This document shows, piece after piece, positions 21,861 to 33,937 of a DNA stretch of 64,000 nt. The notes under the pieces are model-generated. The model was not told the origin of the DNA. It worked only from the letters and a program-made list of their open reading frames with translations, and searched no databases. Source of the DNA: Monosporascus cannonballus. Taxonomy: Eukaryota > Ascomycota > Sordariomycetes > Xylariales. Position numbers and translations under genes: made by a program. Within the stretch, counting starts at the first letter, position 1. Each line of letters begins with the position of its first letter. The stretch lies in assembly GCA_004154925.1 (NCBI GenBank), contig QJNS01000129.1:1-64000 (forward strand). The letters are read 5' to 3'.

Positions 21861-23747
21861 TTAACTAATATGTAGATACAAAAGAAGCTCAACGATAATG
21901 GGGATGCATTTAAGGTGCGACGCTGAGTCGGAGAGGCAGTGTGTAGTTAAATGGTATCGGAACGGCCTCGGCTAAAAGTCCGGGATAATAGCTCAAGATT
22001 CATTCTGTAGGTCTTAAGTAATTTCGCTAGTCCCCAAATCCAAACTACTACCTGTTCTACTCCCCAGGCGCTCCTACTGCGCCTTTAATTCGCATCTTTC
22101 GGCTCCGATGCAATAGCATAATGAGGACCCCGAAGCATCTTTAGACCCCGGTTACAGGGGCGCCATATTGGGCAGCCTGCACCTTCACAGCGCCATCTTG
22201 CGCGGGTCTCAGAGCCCATCGGCATTGCCGAAGACGGCATCTCAGTGCGGGAATGGCCGTCATGGGGTGGGCTCATAGTCCCCAAGAAGGTGAATACTCT
22301 AGACTTCGAGTTCCTAGCCTAACGCCTTCACCACTCATAAGCCGGGACGCCAAACAAAGAGACTGATGACAAGCTATGCCGACGACTTCGTGTTGGTGCA
22401 AGTGGTTCGACAGCCGCGAGAGGTGCGTTTTCGTGGCCAACGTCGCCGCCCTTGAAGAGCCGGAGATCCAGGCTGTAGAGGCCGGAAAAGAGCCAGCGCC
22501 CACAGGGATGGGGAGGAAATGGGTTAGCGTGGGGGTCCCGAGAAAGCTAGAGGGAGCGTTCTGGCTCGCCGAATACGACACAGGTGGATAGGCATGCAGG
22601 TGAAGCACAATCTTGTGTGGTCAGCAGTACGTAGACCATGGCTTCCTTCGAACAAGTGTGCTAAGAACTCCGAACTGTTGGCATCAAACTTCTGCTATGT
22701 CGGCTTAGATTTGATATTGGCGAGTTTCAGGAGAATTCAGGTAAATCCGTCACTACAAAAGCTAAGATCATAGAGATGTTCCTACTGATTCATGGTGATA
22801 AATCGACATGCATATGTAATACTCAGTTTGACGTAAAAAGTCCTTGAAGTTTGCGATACGCCTAGCGGTGGTTGCTGCAAGAGCCTCGGGGCTATCGCCC
22901 TTGAGGAAACGGTCCCGCTGGCCTTTGACCTCGCACCTGGATTCCAGGCACTTGCTGTCGATGAGGCTTGTGGGTGTTCGACCAGGGAGTCTTTCCGAAG
23001 GTGGGCTGATGTACTTTTAATGATAATTGAACGCGATTCTTAAGGCTCGTACAGTTAGTGTCAAGGAATCGCGTACCAACACCATAGCGCAACAAGCGTC
23101 AGTCTCGAGATCGGACCAAATATACCTCGTGTTGTTAGAGTCCTATGCCGAGGACGCAGGAACTATGGTCAGGCAGCAGTATAAATGTAGTGGGGCCAAC
23201 CGACAGTGTAGAATTGCCAGCTTAGAGGACATTTTAAAAAGAAGTTTTCAGCTCACATCGGATCCACTTGACCATTCTGTTTTCAGATGACTACGATGCT
23301 GCGTACGGACGGCCAGACCCATCAGCGGGGATCTGCGGCTCAGCCGTGCCATGGCATTCAGATCTACCCTGGACTCCTCGAGGTCATCGCAAGTGGGCTC
23401 TCTGTTCCTAAAAGAATCTTAAAGCTCGTATTATGCCTGCTTGCAATCCACGACTCTCCTCGTATGCCGTGCTGTTCACCTCTACTCTTTCGTTGTGCTG
23501 TTGCGACTTCGTGGAGCGATGCTGACGCCATTCCTCGTATCGACTGGCCCGCGCATACGGATTATCCTCAGAGAGAGCATCGTCATAGACAACGAAGGTA
23601 GCATGAGTAGTTCCTATAAAGACGTTAGGTTTCCCGTTGGGCTGCAGTGGCCATCATCACAATCATCACGCACTCGCAAAGAAGCAGTCCCATTCAGATA
23701 CATTTTACACATCTCCCACCCAGAGATATTCTCCTTAAGCGGTCACG
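21861..23747. other. No recognisable gene
   Basis: Only short frames with no domain I recognise. A plus-strand segment near 22376 reads SYADDFVL, superficially like a non-LTR reverse transcriptase, but has no supporting neighbours. The last few hundred bases should hold the promoter of the secreted protein at 23748. Confidence 0.4.
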
Positions 23748-24527
23748 ATGTTGAGCAAGACTTTGTCCCTCGCCCTCGCCGGTGCGGTCTCCGCCGTGCC
23801 TCTTTCTTCACGTCAAGTGCCGAACTACCCGATACCCTCCACCTCGCTTGGATTCAGGCTGGTGGCCAACGTCACCGACCCTGCCAAGGATCTGAAGCCT
23901 TCCGTGAACGGCCAGTACTTCAACGCCATCCACACTGGCGCCGGGAAAAACGATGCTGTCCTGGAGGCTGACGGCGGCAGAGTCTTCTATCTGAACGGTG
24001 CGCAAGATCGCCGATTTCGGTGTGCGGGTGCGAATAGAAACGAAAGCTAACTGCTCGTAGGCACCGCCTCCGAGATCCGCTACAATCAGGGCCACGTCCT
24101 GGCGGACGGCGGTCTCTACAGCTGGGGCATCTACGTCCAGAGCGAGGACGAGATTGGCCGGGAGGGCAAGCACGAGGTCACGGTCAACGTAGGCTCTGGC
24201 ACCCAGGGCGTCGGCCTCACCCGCCACCCGGAGCCCTATTCGTACCTGCTCTGGCCGGCGGCGGGCACCTTCGCGGCCTGCGACCAGTTCGAGCCGTACT
24301 ACCAGAAGAACTACACCACCATCCGCTTCGCCTACGACAAGTGGAACGACGAGACCGCCCTGCCCGAGCGCGACATCCCCGACGGCTGCGTCGCCATCCG
24401 CTTGATTCCGGAGTGCGCGACTCTGGAGGCACTCCCCGAGGGCAGCGAGGCCAGCCACGAATTTGCTCAACCGGCGAGGTGCTACGACGACGTGTCGGCT
24501 ATCGACTGGACTCAGTATGGCCCCTGA
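23748..24527 (+). CDS. Secreted DUF7907-like protein
   Basis: Two exons (23748-23997, 24061-24527) with a 63-nt intron (GTGCGC to GCTCGTAG, branch-like CTAAC just upstream) give 238 residues in frame. The N-terminus MLSKTLSLALAGAVSAVPLSSRQ is a classical signal peptide with a likely cleavage after SAVP or a Kex2-type SSR site. The mature start, YPIPSTSLGFRLVANVTDPAKD, is typical of a family of small secreted fungal proteins (DUF7907). It is followed by GIHxGAGKNDAVL-type and RVFYLNGTA segments. Four Cys residues, AACDQF, DGCVA, PECATL and ARCYDD, suggest two disulfides. No enzymatic motif is seen. Unusually GC-rich third positions compared with the flanks fit a live, constrained gene. Function unknown. 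Confidence 0.75.
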
Positions 24528-26997
24528 ATTCGGCAGATTCGTGCCCGCACTAGGGGATCCATGGTAAAGTTGAGGGTGGCCACGGCGGTAATAGACGGCC
24601 TCCTAAAGTAGTTGTTAATAATCTCTAATTCACTATGACTCTTTATGATCCCCTATGCTGCCGCCGGCTGTGTTTATGACTAGTGTGCCCAGCTTTCATT
24701 GTCCCTTGCCTATGAGTCTCTAGGCGAATAGTAAACACGACAAGCGGGCCAGTGAACCGCCCATCGTTTCAGCGCTGCCTCATTGTGACAAGCTGCGAAG
24801 ATGGGAGGACTGGGCATAAGCCTCACTCCATTCTCCCATGTATTGGCGATCCCCAAGTAAGAAAAGATAGTTAACAGGTTCTCCCGTGCCGCAGTATGCG
24901 CCTCAGCCTCATGAAGGTAGCCTTAGTCCTGCCCTGCTCAGGAGTCTAACTTAACTGTCACAGTTAGGCTGATCGCGAGAAAAGGTTGCATAGAGTATGA
25001 GAAGTGATAATTGTCTGACTAGAACTAAGCTCAAGGGAGCTGTAGCTAGGAAGCTCTCTATATCTGTGAGCGCGCCGGAACAAGGTTTTTCCGGGGTGCT
25101 GTGGAGCTTGATGACTAACACAGATACCCCTATTCCACGACATTAACAAAAGGCAAAAAGGGAGACACGCAATTTGGGATGGGTCCCAAACTACTGCTTG
25201 GGTTCTTATATCCGGAGAGGTATCGTAGTGAGGTAATACTCAATACTCAACGTACCTTTAGTAGTAAGTCTCAAATTACGGATTTCCGATATGGAACAGA
25301 GTGGAACACATGAAACCATCTCAACACGGACAGCTAAGCGGCGCTTAGAAAGCGAACCTGTATTCTTCGACATCCAACCATTACCGCTACCAGACTAGGC
25401 GTGGCGGTGTGGTGTGATTAAGATTGGTGGTTTTTTCTACTGCGACCAACAACCTGGGAGCGAATCCGCGGGAAAACACAATTACCGGTCCCCGTTTCGA
25501 TACCACACACCTAGGTACTTAAGAAGGAGACCCTACAAGCCTTCTTAATAACTGAAGTAGGCCTTGTTATAAGCATACTCGAACTGTCAATAAAATAAAG
25601 AATAAGAAAAACTAGAATCCGCGATACAAGAAACCAGTAAGCAGCTAGAAATGCATGCGTCATTAAGCCCCGGCGTTGGCGAATATGCAAAAGGGAGCTT
25701 TTTACGCTTTTCAGCTCTCTTGACAGTCTTGTGTACCTGGAATGCCTGTGTAAACCAAGGCAAGATATTCCTTCTGGAGCCGCCCGCAGATATGCCCGCT
25801 ATGTGTTAGCAGAGGAAATCCTCACGATGATCCCTTTTAAAGAGTCAAACAGAAAGCAGGTAGCGGGGTTGCGGGGTGAAGTGGGGAGCCGAGGCCCGGG
25901 AGAAAAGGGGGGGATGCGGAGGAATATATGTAAGAGTAAGGGGGCCCCGGAAAGAAGAAGCAAAATTGAATGCCTGATCCCGGATTAAAACCGGACTCAC
26001 TCCTTATGTGAGTGCATCCGGGCTTCTGCTAATCCTAGGGCCCAAGGCGCCTTGCATAGCATTTCTAAAGCATGCTACCACTACCAACTAGGCCTGTCTT
26101 TGTTGGAGTCCCGTGGCACTTAACGGGGACTATGGCCCTACCATCTGATACGGAACCCTAGGCCTTTTTGATGTCATAAGGTTATCATTGTGTATGTTAT
26201 CTCTCGAGTTCGCAAAATAAAATCGGGTTTCGTAGATTTACAGGTTCTTTAAGTTAAGCCTCTGACGTACAAAGTTGACGACTTTACGAATGACTTTCTG
26301 TATTGATGTGGCGGATTCGAGAGAACGGTACGGGCCAAATCAGGCCGCTTATAGCGTAAGAATGGGTGCCAATGCAATTTACGACGTCCAGTCAATGAGG
26401 CGTGAGTCCGCCGTAAGCCGCAGAATACAGACGTCCGGTCGGTCACCGAGGGATGCTCCGCTATGAGGAAGACTTATTTGGCCACCTCTACCTAGTCCGT
26501 GATAGCCTGGTTGATGGATATAGACAGAAGTCGAACCCTAAGAGCCTTTATGATGAGTGATAAGGTTTGGCACTAGCCGCCCCTGAGCTGAAATCTGACG
26601 AGGACACTCTCACTATGTGGCACCGGGGGGTTGGGTTAGGGGGATAAGACTAAAGTAACATAAGCCCAGTCCCAGGCGCCAGGCTCGGAACGTGGTTCTG
26701 CAAGGGGAAAGGCTGGTCTAACGGAACGAAACTACACCGTTGCGTGACGTTTCCAGTATAGCCCTCATATATTGTAGCACCCTTTCCCCAGTGTTAATGC
26801 AGAAAGTAGACCTTGGAAACTGATATAACACCCATTAATCCATACACCGTCGCCCCATTCCGAATATGCATATCATTGCCGGTCTGTGACAAGGGGCATA
26901 CGAGGATCCGGGAAAGGGCTGATATCCTCTATCCGGTATGAGCGATGCTTCCGGGAAGCGCCACGTCGAAAGATTCCAGATATAATAGGTCCCAGTT
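24528..26997. other. No recognisable gene
   Basis: About 2.5 kb of GC-balanced sequence. Frames are under 95 codons and lack motifs. A purine-rich tract (ggggaaaagggggggatgcgg) lies near 25880-25940. Nothing else stands out. Confidence 0.5.
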
Positions 26998-28986
26998 TCA
27001 GATATCCCTCGAAGCCGCCTGCGTGGCGGCGCCGCACAGGACTCCGGCGCCGAGGATCCCGCCGTCGTGGCAGGGGCTAAGGACAACCTTGACCGCCGGC
27101 GGCCCGCTGTCGCCGCCAAACTCGGCCTCGAGGATGGCGTCGAGAAAGCCCTGGCAGTCCCTCAGGTAGTCCTGGAAGTGGCTGATGCACCCGCCGGTAT
27201 ACCCCACGCTTAGAGTAATCATCGTCGCCTTCTTCTCCTTTTCCGGTTCCGGTTCCGTCGTCGCCACCGGCGATGCCGGTAGTTCCTTGGATAATACAGC
27301 CTGCGGGGGCTCGTTCTCGTCGCGGAGGAGCGGGATGTCCCCTGCACAGGCGAGCAGTCCGATCACGCCGGCCGCGACGAGGCCCGCCGCCCTCGTCTCG
27401 ATTGCCTTTGCGATGTCGTAGAGGACCAGCGCGATCTTTTCGGACCATCGGAAGGGCAACTTCGCCGTCGAAGATGGGAATTCGCTCTCGAGTTTCCGGA
27501 GCAGTGTCGGGGCTTCAGGGGGGCGGAAGTGGCTTAAGAAGGTCGTCGTCAGTCCGAATCTCTGTTGCAGCTGCGTGGGCAACATCGCATCGGTGTAGTC
27601 TAAATGAGATCGCAGGTAGTCGAGCAGAATGAGCCGTCCCAGCTCGCCTAGATATCTCCCGGCTGTCATATACTCCAGAGGCTATCACGATCTAGGTTAG
27701 CAAGGGCCAGATCTAGAATGTCTCAGTAGCACTTGTGGACTTTTGCGTGCCATTCCTCGAGGTTTTATAACCAATGAGGTAATCCAATTTGGTATTGGGG
27801 GTTACTGGAGCATGCTTTGAACAAGGATGAATGGTCCCAGATACTCACCTGAAATCCGGGCTTCTCGCCTTCGGAGTCAAGCTGGCGGTCCCACTTGCTG
27901 ACGAGACCGAATTTGTGCAACGCCGAGGCCGAGCCGTTGATGCTCCACTCCGTGTTCACCGCGATCCTCAGGTTTTCTACAGGTTCATCGGTTAAGCCTC
28001 TCACCTTCCCAGGCAGCTTATCCCGGTGGAGCATGCGCATCGGCAGAGATATCGTGGCATTGCTGCCCGTGCCGCAGATGAGACCCATCACCGCTTTGTG
28101 GGTCTCGTCCTCTCGAGATTGATAGATGAAAGATACCAGCGTTGCGACGGAATCGTTCAGGATAGCCGTAACCTTTATGGGCGGGAGACACGGAGTTCTC
28201 GCCTTTTCGTAGCCGTCTGCTAGATAGGTCCCGAGGTCTAAGTTAGAGGAGATCACGAAGCCTTTCCCCATCGGCATAAGGGTGGCTTCGGAGATAGTGT
28301 TCTGCTGCATCGGAAAGGAGAAGGCAACTCCCATGGGCAGCGGGACGTCCTTAGGTAGATGGAACTTCTCGCATCCTTCTCGGACCACTTCGGCAATGCA
28401 TTTGCCGATCCACGTGAATAGCTCGTCGGGGTGCCGACTCTTGAGATTCTCCAAAATGGGCCATGATTTCTCAAAGGCCTGGCGGAGAGGTGGTTCTCTG
28501 CTGTTGAGAGTCGGGCCCGGCTTAGGATCGTACTTCTCACCCCCAAGGAGCTCGATGAAGCCGACTCTTAAATTAGTTCCACCGCTGCGAGAAGTCAGTC
28601 GAGTTCCGTATCAGGAAAGCTCCCTTTCGTAAGGCGTACATGTCGATAGCAAGATAGCTGCAGCGGCATTAGCTTGAGCGAGACCATAGTGTATCTCGAT
28701 TTCTTCAAGGGCGGGTTCGGGACAAAGTCACCAGCATGTGCCTGGGGGGTGAAGTGGGTGGCGGGCACATTAAGGCCCTGGATACATACCGCCCCTTTTC
28801 CTGTCCGGCTTCTGGGCGTAGTATGGACTCAGCAATTGGAGTAGGAAGAAACTGATCGGTAGATTCAGCCGCCAACCGCTCAAATGTCAGGCGGAACTCT
28901 CTTGCTAAAGCTGTTGCTATCCCGACGTCCATGTGGAGAGGCCGAAGGAAGTTGCCCATATCGGACTCCTGAGATGTGGCATCCAT
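26998..28986 (-). CDS. Hexokinase-family protein (atypical, HxkC/XprF-like) with an 18-nt microexon
   Basis: Four exons (28986-28790, 28657-28640, 28584-27849, 27681-26998) join in frame to 544 residues. The 18-nt exon 2 supplies YLAID and restores the phosphate-binding loop: GQEKGR, YLAID, IGGTNLRV (residues 61-79). Other hexokinase landmarks are FSFP at 160-163, ILNDSVATLV with the catalytic Asp at 216, GLICGTGSNAT at 239-249, NTEW with Glu 284, and PLEYMTAGRYLGEL at 318-331. The C-terminal glycine motif reads DGGILGAGVLCGAA. It is longer than the ~490 residues of a normal hexokinase because of an acidic Glu/Pro/Lys insert (TTEPEPEKEKK) near the C-terminus. The pattern NTEWSI plus PGFQPLEYMTAGR recalls the atypical fungal hexokinases (Aspergillus HxkC, XprF), which act in regulation rather than glucose phosphorylation. 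That sub-assignment is inference. Introns are 132, 55 and 167 nt. Confidence 0.85.
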
Positions 28987-30249
28987 ATTAACTTGATGCG
29001 GAATGAAGGACAACGCTCAGTATGGTCTCCTAGTGGCTTAGCCCCAACAAATACCTCTCGATTGCGATGTTGCTTGACGTCGCTACCGACTCACATGTAC
29101 TCCCAGAATGAGCGTGTACGACTGCTGCAGGAACGCCACGATCTCATAAACCATTGGTCCTTGGAGTCGGTACCTGATTACCTAGCTGCATTAAAGTCAG
29201 CACTTGCATCAAAGTTATTTGACGTGGGGATCTCACAACTGCTCAGGCGAATACCATTTTCGACCGGAAGAACTACAAACACTACGATTGACCGTATCAG
29301 GCGAATTTAATAAACTTCAGACAAAGTCCACTATCCTGCTCCTTGCGCCCGAGTGAGTCATGAAGTACCCAGAGAAGATAATAGAGGGCCCCGTTGTGTT
29401 GTGACTTACGGATACGGCTAATGAAATGCCCAGTCGCATGTTTGCGAGTCCACCCAAACGAAATATTCCAATCCGCCAACGGATCTTGTTCGCAGTTGCG
29501 ACTGCCAGAGACGCCCTTGTTGTGGGGGGTTGTTGAACCTCTCTCTCCTATTTCGGCATGGGATGTAATTACGTAACGAGGTAGGCACATATGCATCGCG
29601 CCGAGAAGGGACGCTAGGTAATATCCGGAAAGTAGCTACCTAGGAAAGTACGCATGTTTTTAGGACGGCAACTTTAGTCTCGGATTTCAACTTGCTGCTG
29701 TTGAATTACCTCATGTGTGTACGAGGTATGCATAGCAAAATAGACATGAAAAGAAGGGGTTCTATGATCGCAGGTTCTTATTTCAAACTCAATCCTTTTC
29801 TTTAGCTTCCTCTTTCTTTCCTGAGAATACCCGTATGAACATCACAACAGGTCCTTCCGATAACCACGATATGGGTGGGGAATGTGCATAGGCGACGATA
29901 GGTTCCGAATATGGTTAGAGGGGCGGGAAAAGGCAACAGCTGATCTTTCGTTCTTCCTTCGTGCCAACCCTTCCAGGCTCCTTGTCTTACTGAGTATTAG
30001 CGCCTCCACATATGAAATGTAATTCTATCACTCACAATGCACGTACTGAAGTCTGAGGTGGGTCCGCTGGTCCCTTATCTTTCGGCATCTCTCTGGGCGA
30101 GTCTAGGTCCAGGTATACCTATACCTAACTTACCCTTCCTTACTCCTGCCACCATCTCCAGGGTCCAAACGGGAATAGCATCTAGTACTCCACCAACAGT
30201 TCTCACGATAGCCTTTGGAATTTGATTTATTATTTTGTTTACATCGCAC
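28987..30249. other. Divergent intergenic region, no gene seen
   Basis: Lies between the 5' ends of the minus-strand hexokinase-like gene and the plus-strand GILT gene, so it contains both promoters. No recognisable coding motif. Confidence 0.5.
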
Positions 30250-31251
30250 ATGGCTTACAAGAACAGCCTCCCCATCATGGATGAGAAACGGCCGATGCGC
30301 TACCGCGCCCGCCGTCGCCATCGCTGGGTGGCGGTCCTGTTCATCGTCACCATCCCCCTCTACATGCTGTTCAGCTCCCGCGCCGTCTCAAGCTACACCG
30401 GCCGCTTTCTACCGGTATCATCCTCGCAGGCACCGTCGTCCTCGTCGTTATCCGCCACCGCCGCCACCGCCGCCACCGCCGCCACCGCCGCCACCGCCGC
30501 CACCACCACGAGCGCCGAGAACCCGCCCGTGCCCCTCGAGATCCACATCATGAGCAAGTGCCCCGACGCCCGAGACTGCCTGAACGACCTGGTGCTGCCC
30601 GCCATGGTGCGAGTCAACGAGAAGGTCAACTTCACGCTCTCCTACATCGGCGCGCTGACCGAGAACGACGGCATCGAGTGCAAACATGGCCCCAAGGAGT
30701 GCATGGGCAACATCGTGCGTCTTTCCCGCCTCCCAATCGTCTAACTACGCGTCCCCCCGTTTTTTTTGGCGGTGAGAACATTACCCTAACGTTAATGCTG
30801 GTCTAGATCGAGCTGTGCGCCGTGCACCTCTACCCAGACGTCAAGGTCCACCTCGGCTTCACCCACTGCCTGACGCAGGATTATGAGGATATCCCGGATA
30901 GCGAGCTGGTGGAGGAGTGCGCGCTCGAGTACGGCATGAGCATTGGAGATTTAAACGATTGTGCCTCGAGGGACGATGGCGCCTTCGGCCTGTCGCTGCT
31001 GAGAGAGAGCGTTAAGAGGAGCGCTGACGTATGTTTTCCGGCCCAAAGACTTTAGGAGAGTCGCGACGCTTTTTTTTTTTTTTACTAATTATGGCTCGTA
31101 GGCTGGCGTTACCACGAGCTGCACTATCCGGGTGAACGAGGAGTTTTATTGCATACGGGACGGTGGGGAGTGGCATGATTGTCCGAAGGGAGCCGAGGTT
31201 GATACCCTGGTCGCTACGATAGACTACCTTTACCAGCATCCTCCCTCTTGA
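30250..31251 (+). CDS. GILT-family (gamma-interferon-inducible lysosomal thiol reductase-like) protein
   Basis: Three exons (30250-30714, 30807-31028, 31102-31251), all joined in phase 0, give 278 residues. The start is the ATG at 30250; an in-frame TTG upstream is not used. A basic stretch (RYRARRRHR) precedes a membrane anchor WVAVLFIVTIPLYMLF at residues 26-41. A Thr/Ala repeat follows, encoded by a GCCACC-type hexanucleotide tract at about 30452-30507. The GILT signature CKHGPKECMGN lies at 144-154, followed across the intron by IELC. The C-terminal exon reads VTTSCTIRVNEEFYCIRDGGEWHDC, also typical. The expected CxxC active site reads C-P-D-A with the next Cys at 110 (CPDARDC). It is predicted to be a type II secretory-pathway protein. 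The 3' end overlaps the DcpS gene on the other strand. Confidence 0.9.
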
Positions 31252-32348
31252 GAGGCTCGAATATACCTGTCCACAGTTCCGACGCCTCGCCCACCGTGTA
31301 ACTTAGCGAGACCGTGTCCATGCCCGTCTCGTCGTCCCCTGCCATTGCCTCCAGCTGCTCTATGACGCTGTCCAGTCCGACCGCCTTCCCGACCGATTGG
31401 GTCGAGGTCGCCTCCAGCATGACGTGAACGATGTGGATGTGGAGGTGGTAGTACGTGGGCTGGTAATGGAAGAACAGCTTCAGCTGGTCCGGTTCGATCC
31501 CCGGGTACTTGCTCACGGTGGCGTCGACGAGCCGGGTCCGCATGTGCCGCAGCCAGCACACATGCCGCTTGCGCAGGTCGCGCAGGGTCCAGAGGTCGCG
31601 CCGCTCGACGATGGCCAGCAGGTGCAGCGCCTCGACGGTGCGCCGGTCCCAGTGCAGGTTCGGCAGCATCAGGAAGCCCTCGTCGCCGTCACGGCCCAGC
31701 GGCGTCCGGTAGATGACGTCCTCGGCCTCGGCCCGGCCCTCGATGATGTTGTACACCCAGTTCAGCCGGCCCTCCCCCCGCCCCACCCGCTCGATCCACG
31801 GCCGCACCCGCTCACGGTAGACAACCGGCGTCTCCGTCACGTGCCGAAACCCCTGCCGGCTGTGCTTCTTGATGTGCTTGTCCGTGCACGGCCATATGAG
31901 CGACAGCTTGAGGTCGACCGTCTCGTCCTTCCGTAGTCCTAGCCCTGCTCCCGCTTCGCCGCCCGAGCCCAGGAACCACGAGTAGATGTCGTTGTTCCCG
32001 AGGTTCGTGAGGCCGCGCAGGTTACGGGGCAGCGCAGACAGGTATCCCGGCGCGTCGGGGAAGGGGGCGCGCTCGAGGATCAGAAGCGCCGGCTTGGCGT
32101 CGACTTGGCCGTAAAGCGTTATGCGGCGGCCTGCATCGTCTGTGTGCCTTCTGTCAGTCAGCAGCCCTAATCCTTAACGAAAAGAGCCCCCGTGTTCCGA
32201 GGCCGGGGTGAAGACGTAGGAGGAAATAGGGACTGAGACTGACAACGAGGGGCCCCCTTCACCCCGCCATACCTTGATTCAACACGCGTTCGAACTGGAA
32301 CTTCGGCACGAGGGCCTCGGCGCGCCTTTTGCCTTCGTCCTCTGCCAT
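31214..32348 (-). CDS. DcpS scavenger mRNA-decapping enzyme (HIT family)
   Basis: Two exons (32348-32273 and 32139-31214) with a 133-nt intron give 333 residues. The N-terminus MAEDEGKRRAEALVPKFQFERVLN is the domain-swapped start typical of DcpS. The middle carries LNWVYNIIEGRAEAEDVIYR and the cap-binding DGFLMLPNLHWD-like segment. The HIT triad is YHLHIHIVHV, with the likely nucleophile at the middle His 259. The enzyme hydrolyses the m7GpppN cap left after 3'-to-5' mRNA decay, releasing m7GMP, in cytoplasm and nucleus. Fungal orthologues are about 300-350 residues, so it is full length. Its last 38 bases (31214-31251) overlap the last codons of the GILT gene in the opposite direction. The final REDAGKGSLS lies past the usual conserved end (FEPL). 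Confidence 0.93.
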
Positions 32349-33937
32349 CGCGGGTTTATTTATTGATAAGTTGAATACTATATGAAAAAGAGAGAACGCA
32401 GAAGCCGCTTGAAATGCCAGAACATCAGCTACTTGGTGTGCAAATCAGCGGTGCATGCGAAAGGCGGTGATGCTTTACATACCGCCCAATATCTTGCTAT
32501 GTAGTTAGCTAGGAGCTCTTATCAGCTACATATCAACCCCTCCCAAGGTACCACCATCCTTGTCTATCCTTTTTGGTGGATATCGTTCGGTGTGACTCAA
32601 TTTACGTTCCCGCCCGCAGGGCACCCCACCCAGCAGTAGCCCCACGCCCGGCCTTCTGCCCACTGACCTTCCGGCCATCTACAAGTGACAGGGGTATTTT
32701 TTGTTAGTTACCTCTACTGGGCCACTACATGCCTTAAGGGGTCTAGGTATGCAGATGTGTATAGAAAATTGTAGGTATGCGACCTCATAGATATCGTTGA
32801 AGATAGGAAATTGGCAACCTACGACAGAGGTAAACACCGACAGAACCTTCTGCAATGTCTAGGATCATACAAATATGTGTGAGATTGGAGGTAACTATCT
32901 AAATATACCCTTGCGACTTGTAGGTAATCTCCAGGTATCACCTCGTAGGCAGTTCCGCGATGCGATGAGATAGGGTGCTGATTGATGGATGACGCTTTGC
33001 AAATCTCGGAAGCTTACCGCGAACAATCCTATTCCATTTCTAAGGTCCAACCTACATCGCCTAATTAGACCCTACTGGCCCCATCGTATGCCTCCTGTCA
33101 TAGTTGTAGTCAATGGCGGAAGGGTGGACTTGTGGAAGGTCAGGGGAGGGCTCCGTTTCTGCGCTCATCAGGTTCTTTCCGCGCTCCAAGGAGACAGTGA
33201 GCCGGTTTCGGACGAATCTGCGCGTCAGTGGAAGCCCGACCTATGAATGCTATGCAGCTGAAACTCCATCATCTAGTCGGCGCTCTCATTATTTGCAGTA
33301 ACGCCAGTCAGAACCACCAAATTCTCATTTACCAGCCGTTTTATGTATGATTACTTCGTAGTGAAAATCAAGTTCGGAAACGGGGAGCGTGTGGGAGCTC
33401 TTATGCTGTACTACCTACTCCCGAGCCATGGGAGGAGGCTGCGGAAGCTACTTCTTTCTACTTCTATCCATATGCAGGTACCACCTCCCTAGCCGAGGTA
33501 ACCCTTCTTAAGTGGTGACACACCTCCCAAAAGGTTATTCTCGGCCGCTTTGGGTCAAGCTTCCCACCCAGTTCTCTCGTTTCCCGTCAGTTTTAAAAGC
33601 TCACGAGAGCAGCGAGAACAGCACCGAAGCGTTCTTTACCTATCTACATACCTTGTACATATAACAGATGCGGGAACGATATTAGGTAGGAACTACCGGT
33701 CCTAGCGGCGGGCACCGGAACACGCTACACAGGCCGGGGATCCATAACGCGCACATGTCGCACGAACTCTTCCCCACAGATTCTCCCGTGTGATATGTGC
33801 GAAAAAATATCTGTGATCAAGGATCCCCGTCCGAACCGCCCGTAAAGCGGTCCGGGGTGATTTTTTCTGCAGCTCAGCAGCACCTGTCCCTGTCCCGTAC
33901 TTTATTCTGCAATAACAGCAGCGCCACCCATCAACAA
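32349..33937. other. Intergenic, no recognisable gene
   Basis: Contains the DcpS promoter at its left edge. Short frames without motifs. Several CTACCT/AGGTAG-like tetramer-rich stretches (near 32885-32945 and 33640-33700). Confidence 0.5.

Noticed and set aside
22376..22420. SYADDFVL on the plus strand, like the polymerase box of a non-LTR reverse transcriptase
   Set aside because: No other reverse transcriptase block lies on either side in any frame, so it is probably chance.
23808..24470. 220-codon minus-strand frame opposite the secreted DUF7907-like gene
   Set aside because: It is the reverse shadow of a GC-rich coding sequence with a clear signal peptide and intron on the plus strand.
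26623..26660. gggggttgggttagggggataag as a right end of the 21775 transposon
   Set aside because: It resembles the reverse of the TIR only in G-richness; the order of conserved words does not match.
30393..30687. Minus-strand frames of Gly or Ala repeats
   Set aside because: They are the reverse reading of the GCCACC hexanucleotide tract in the GILT gene.
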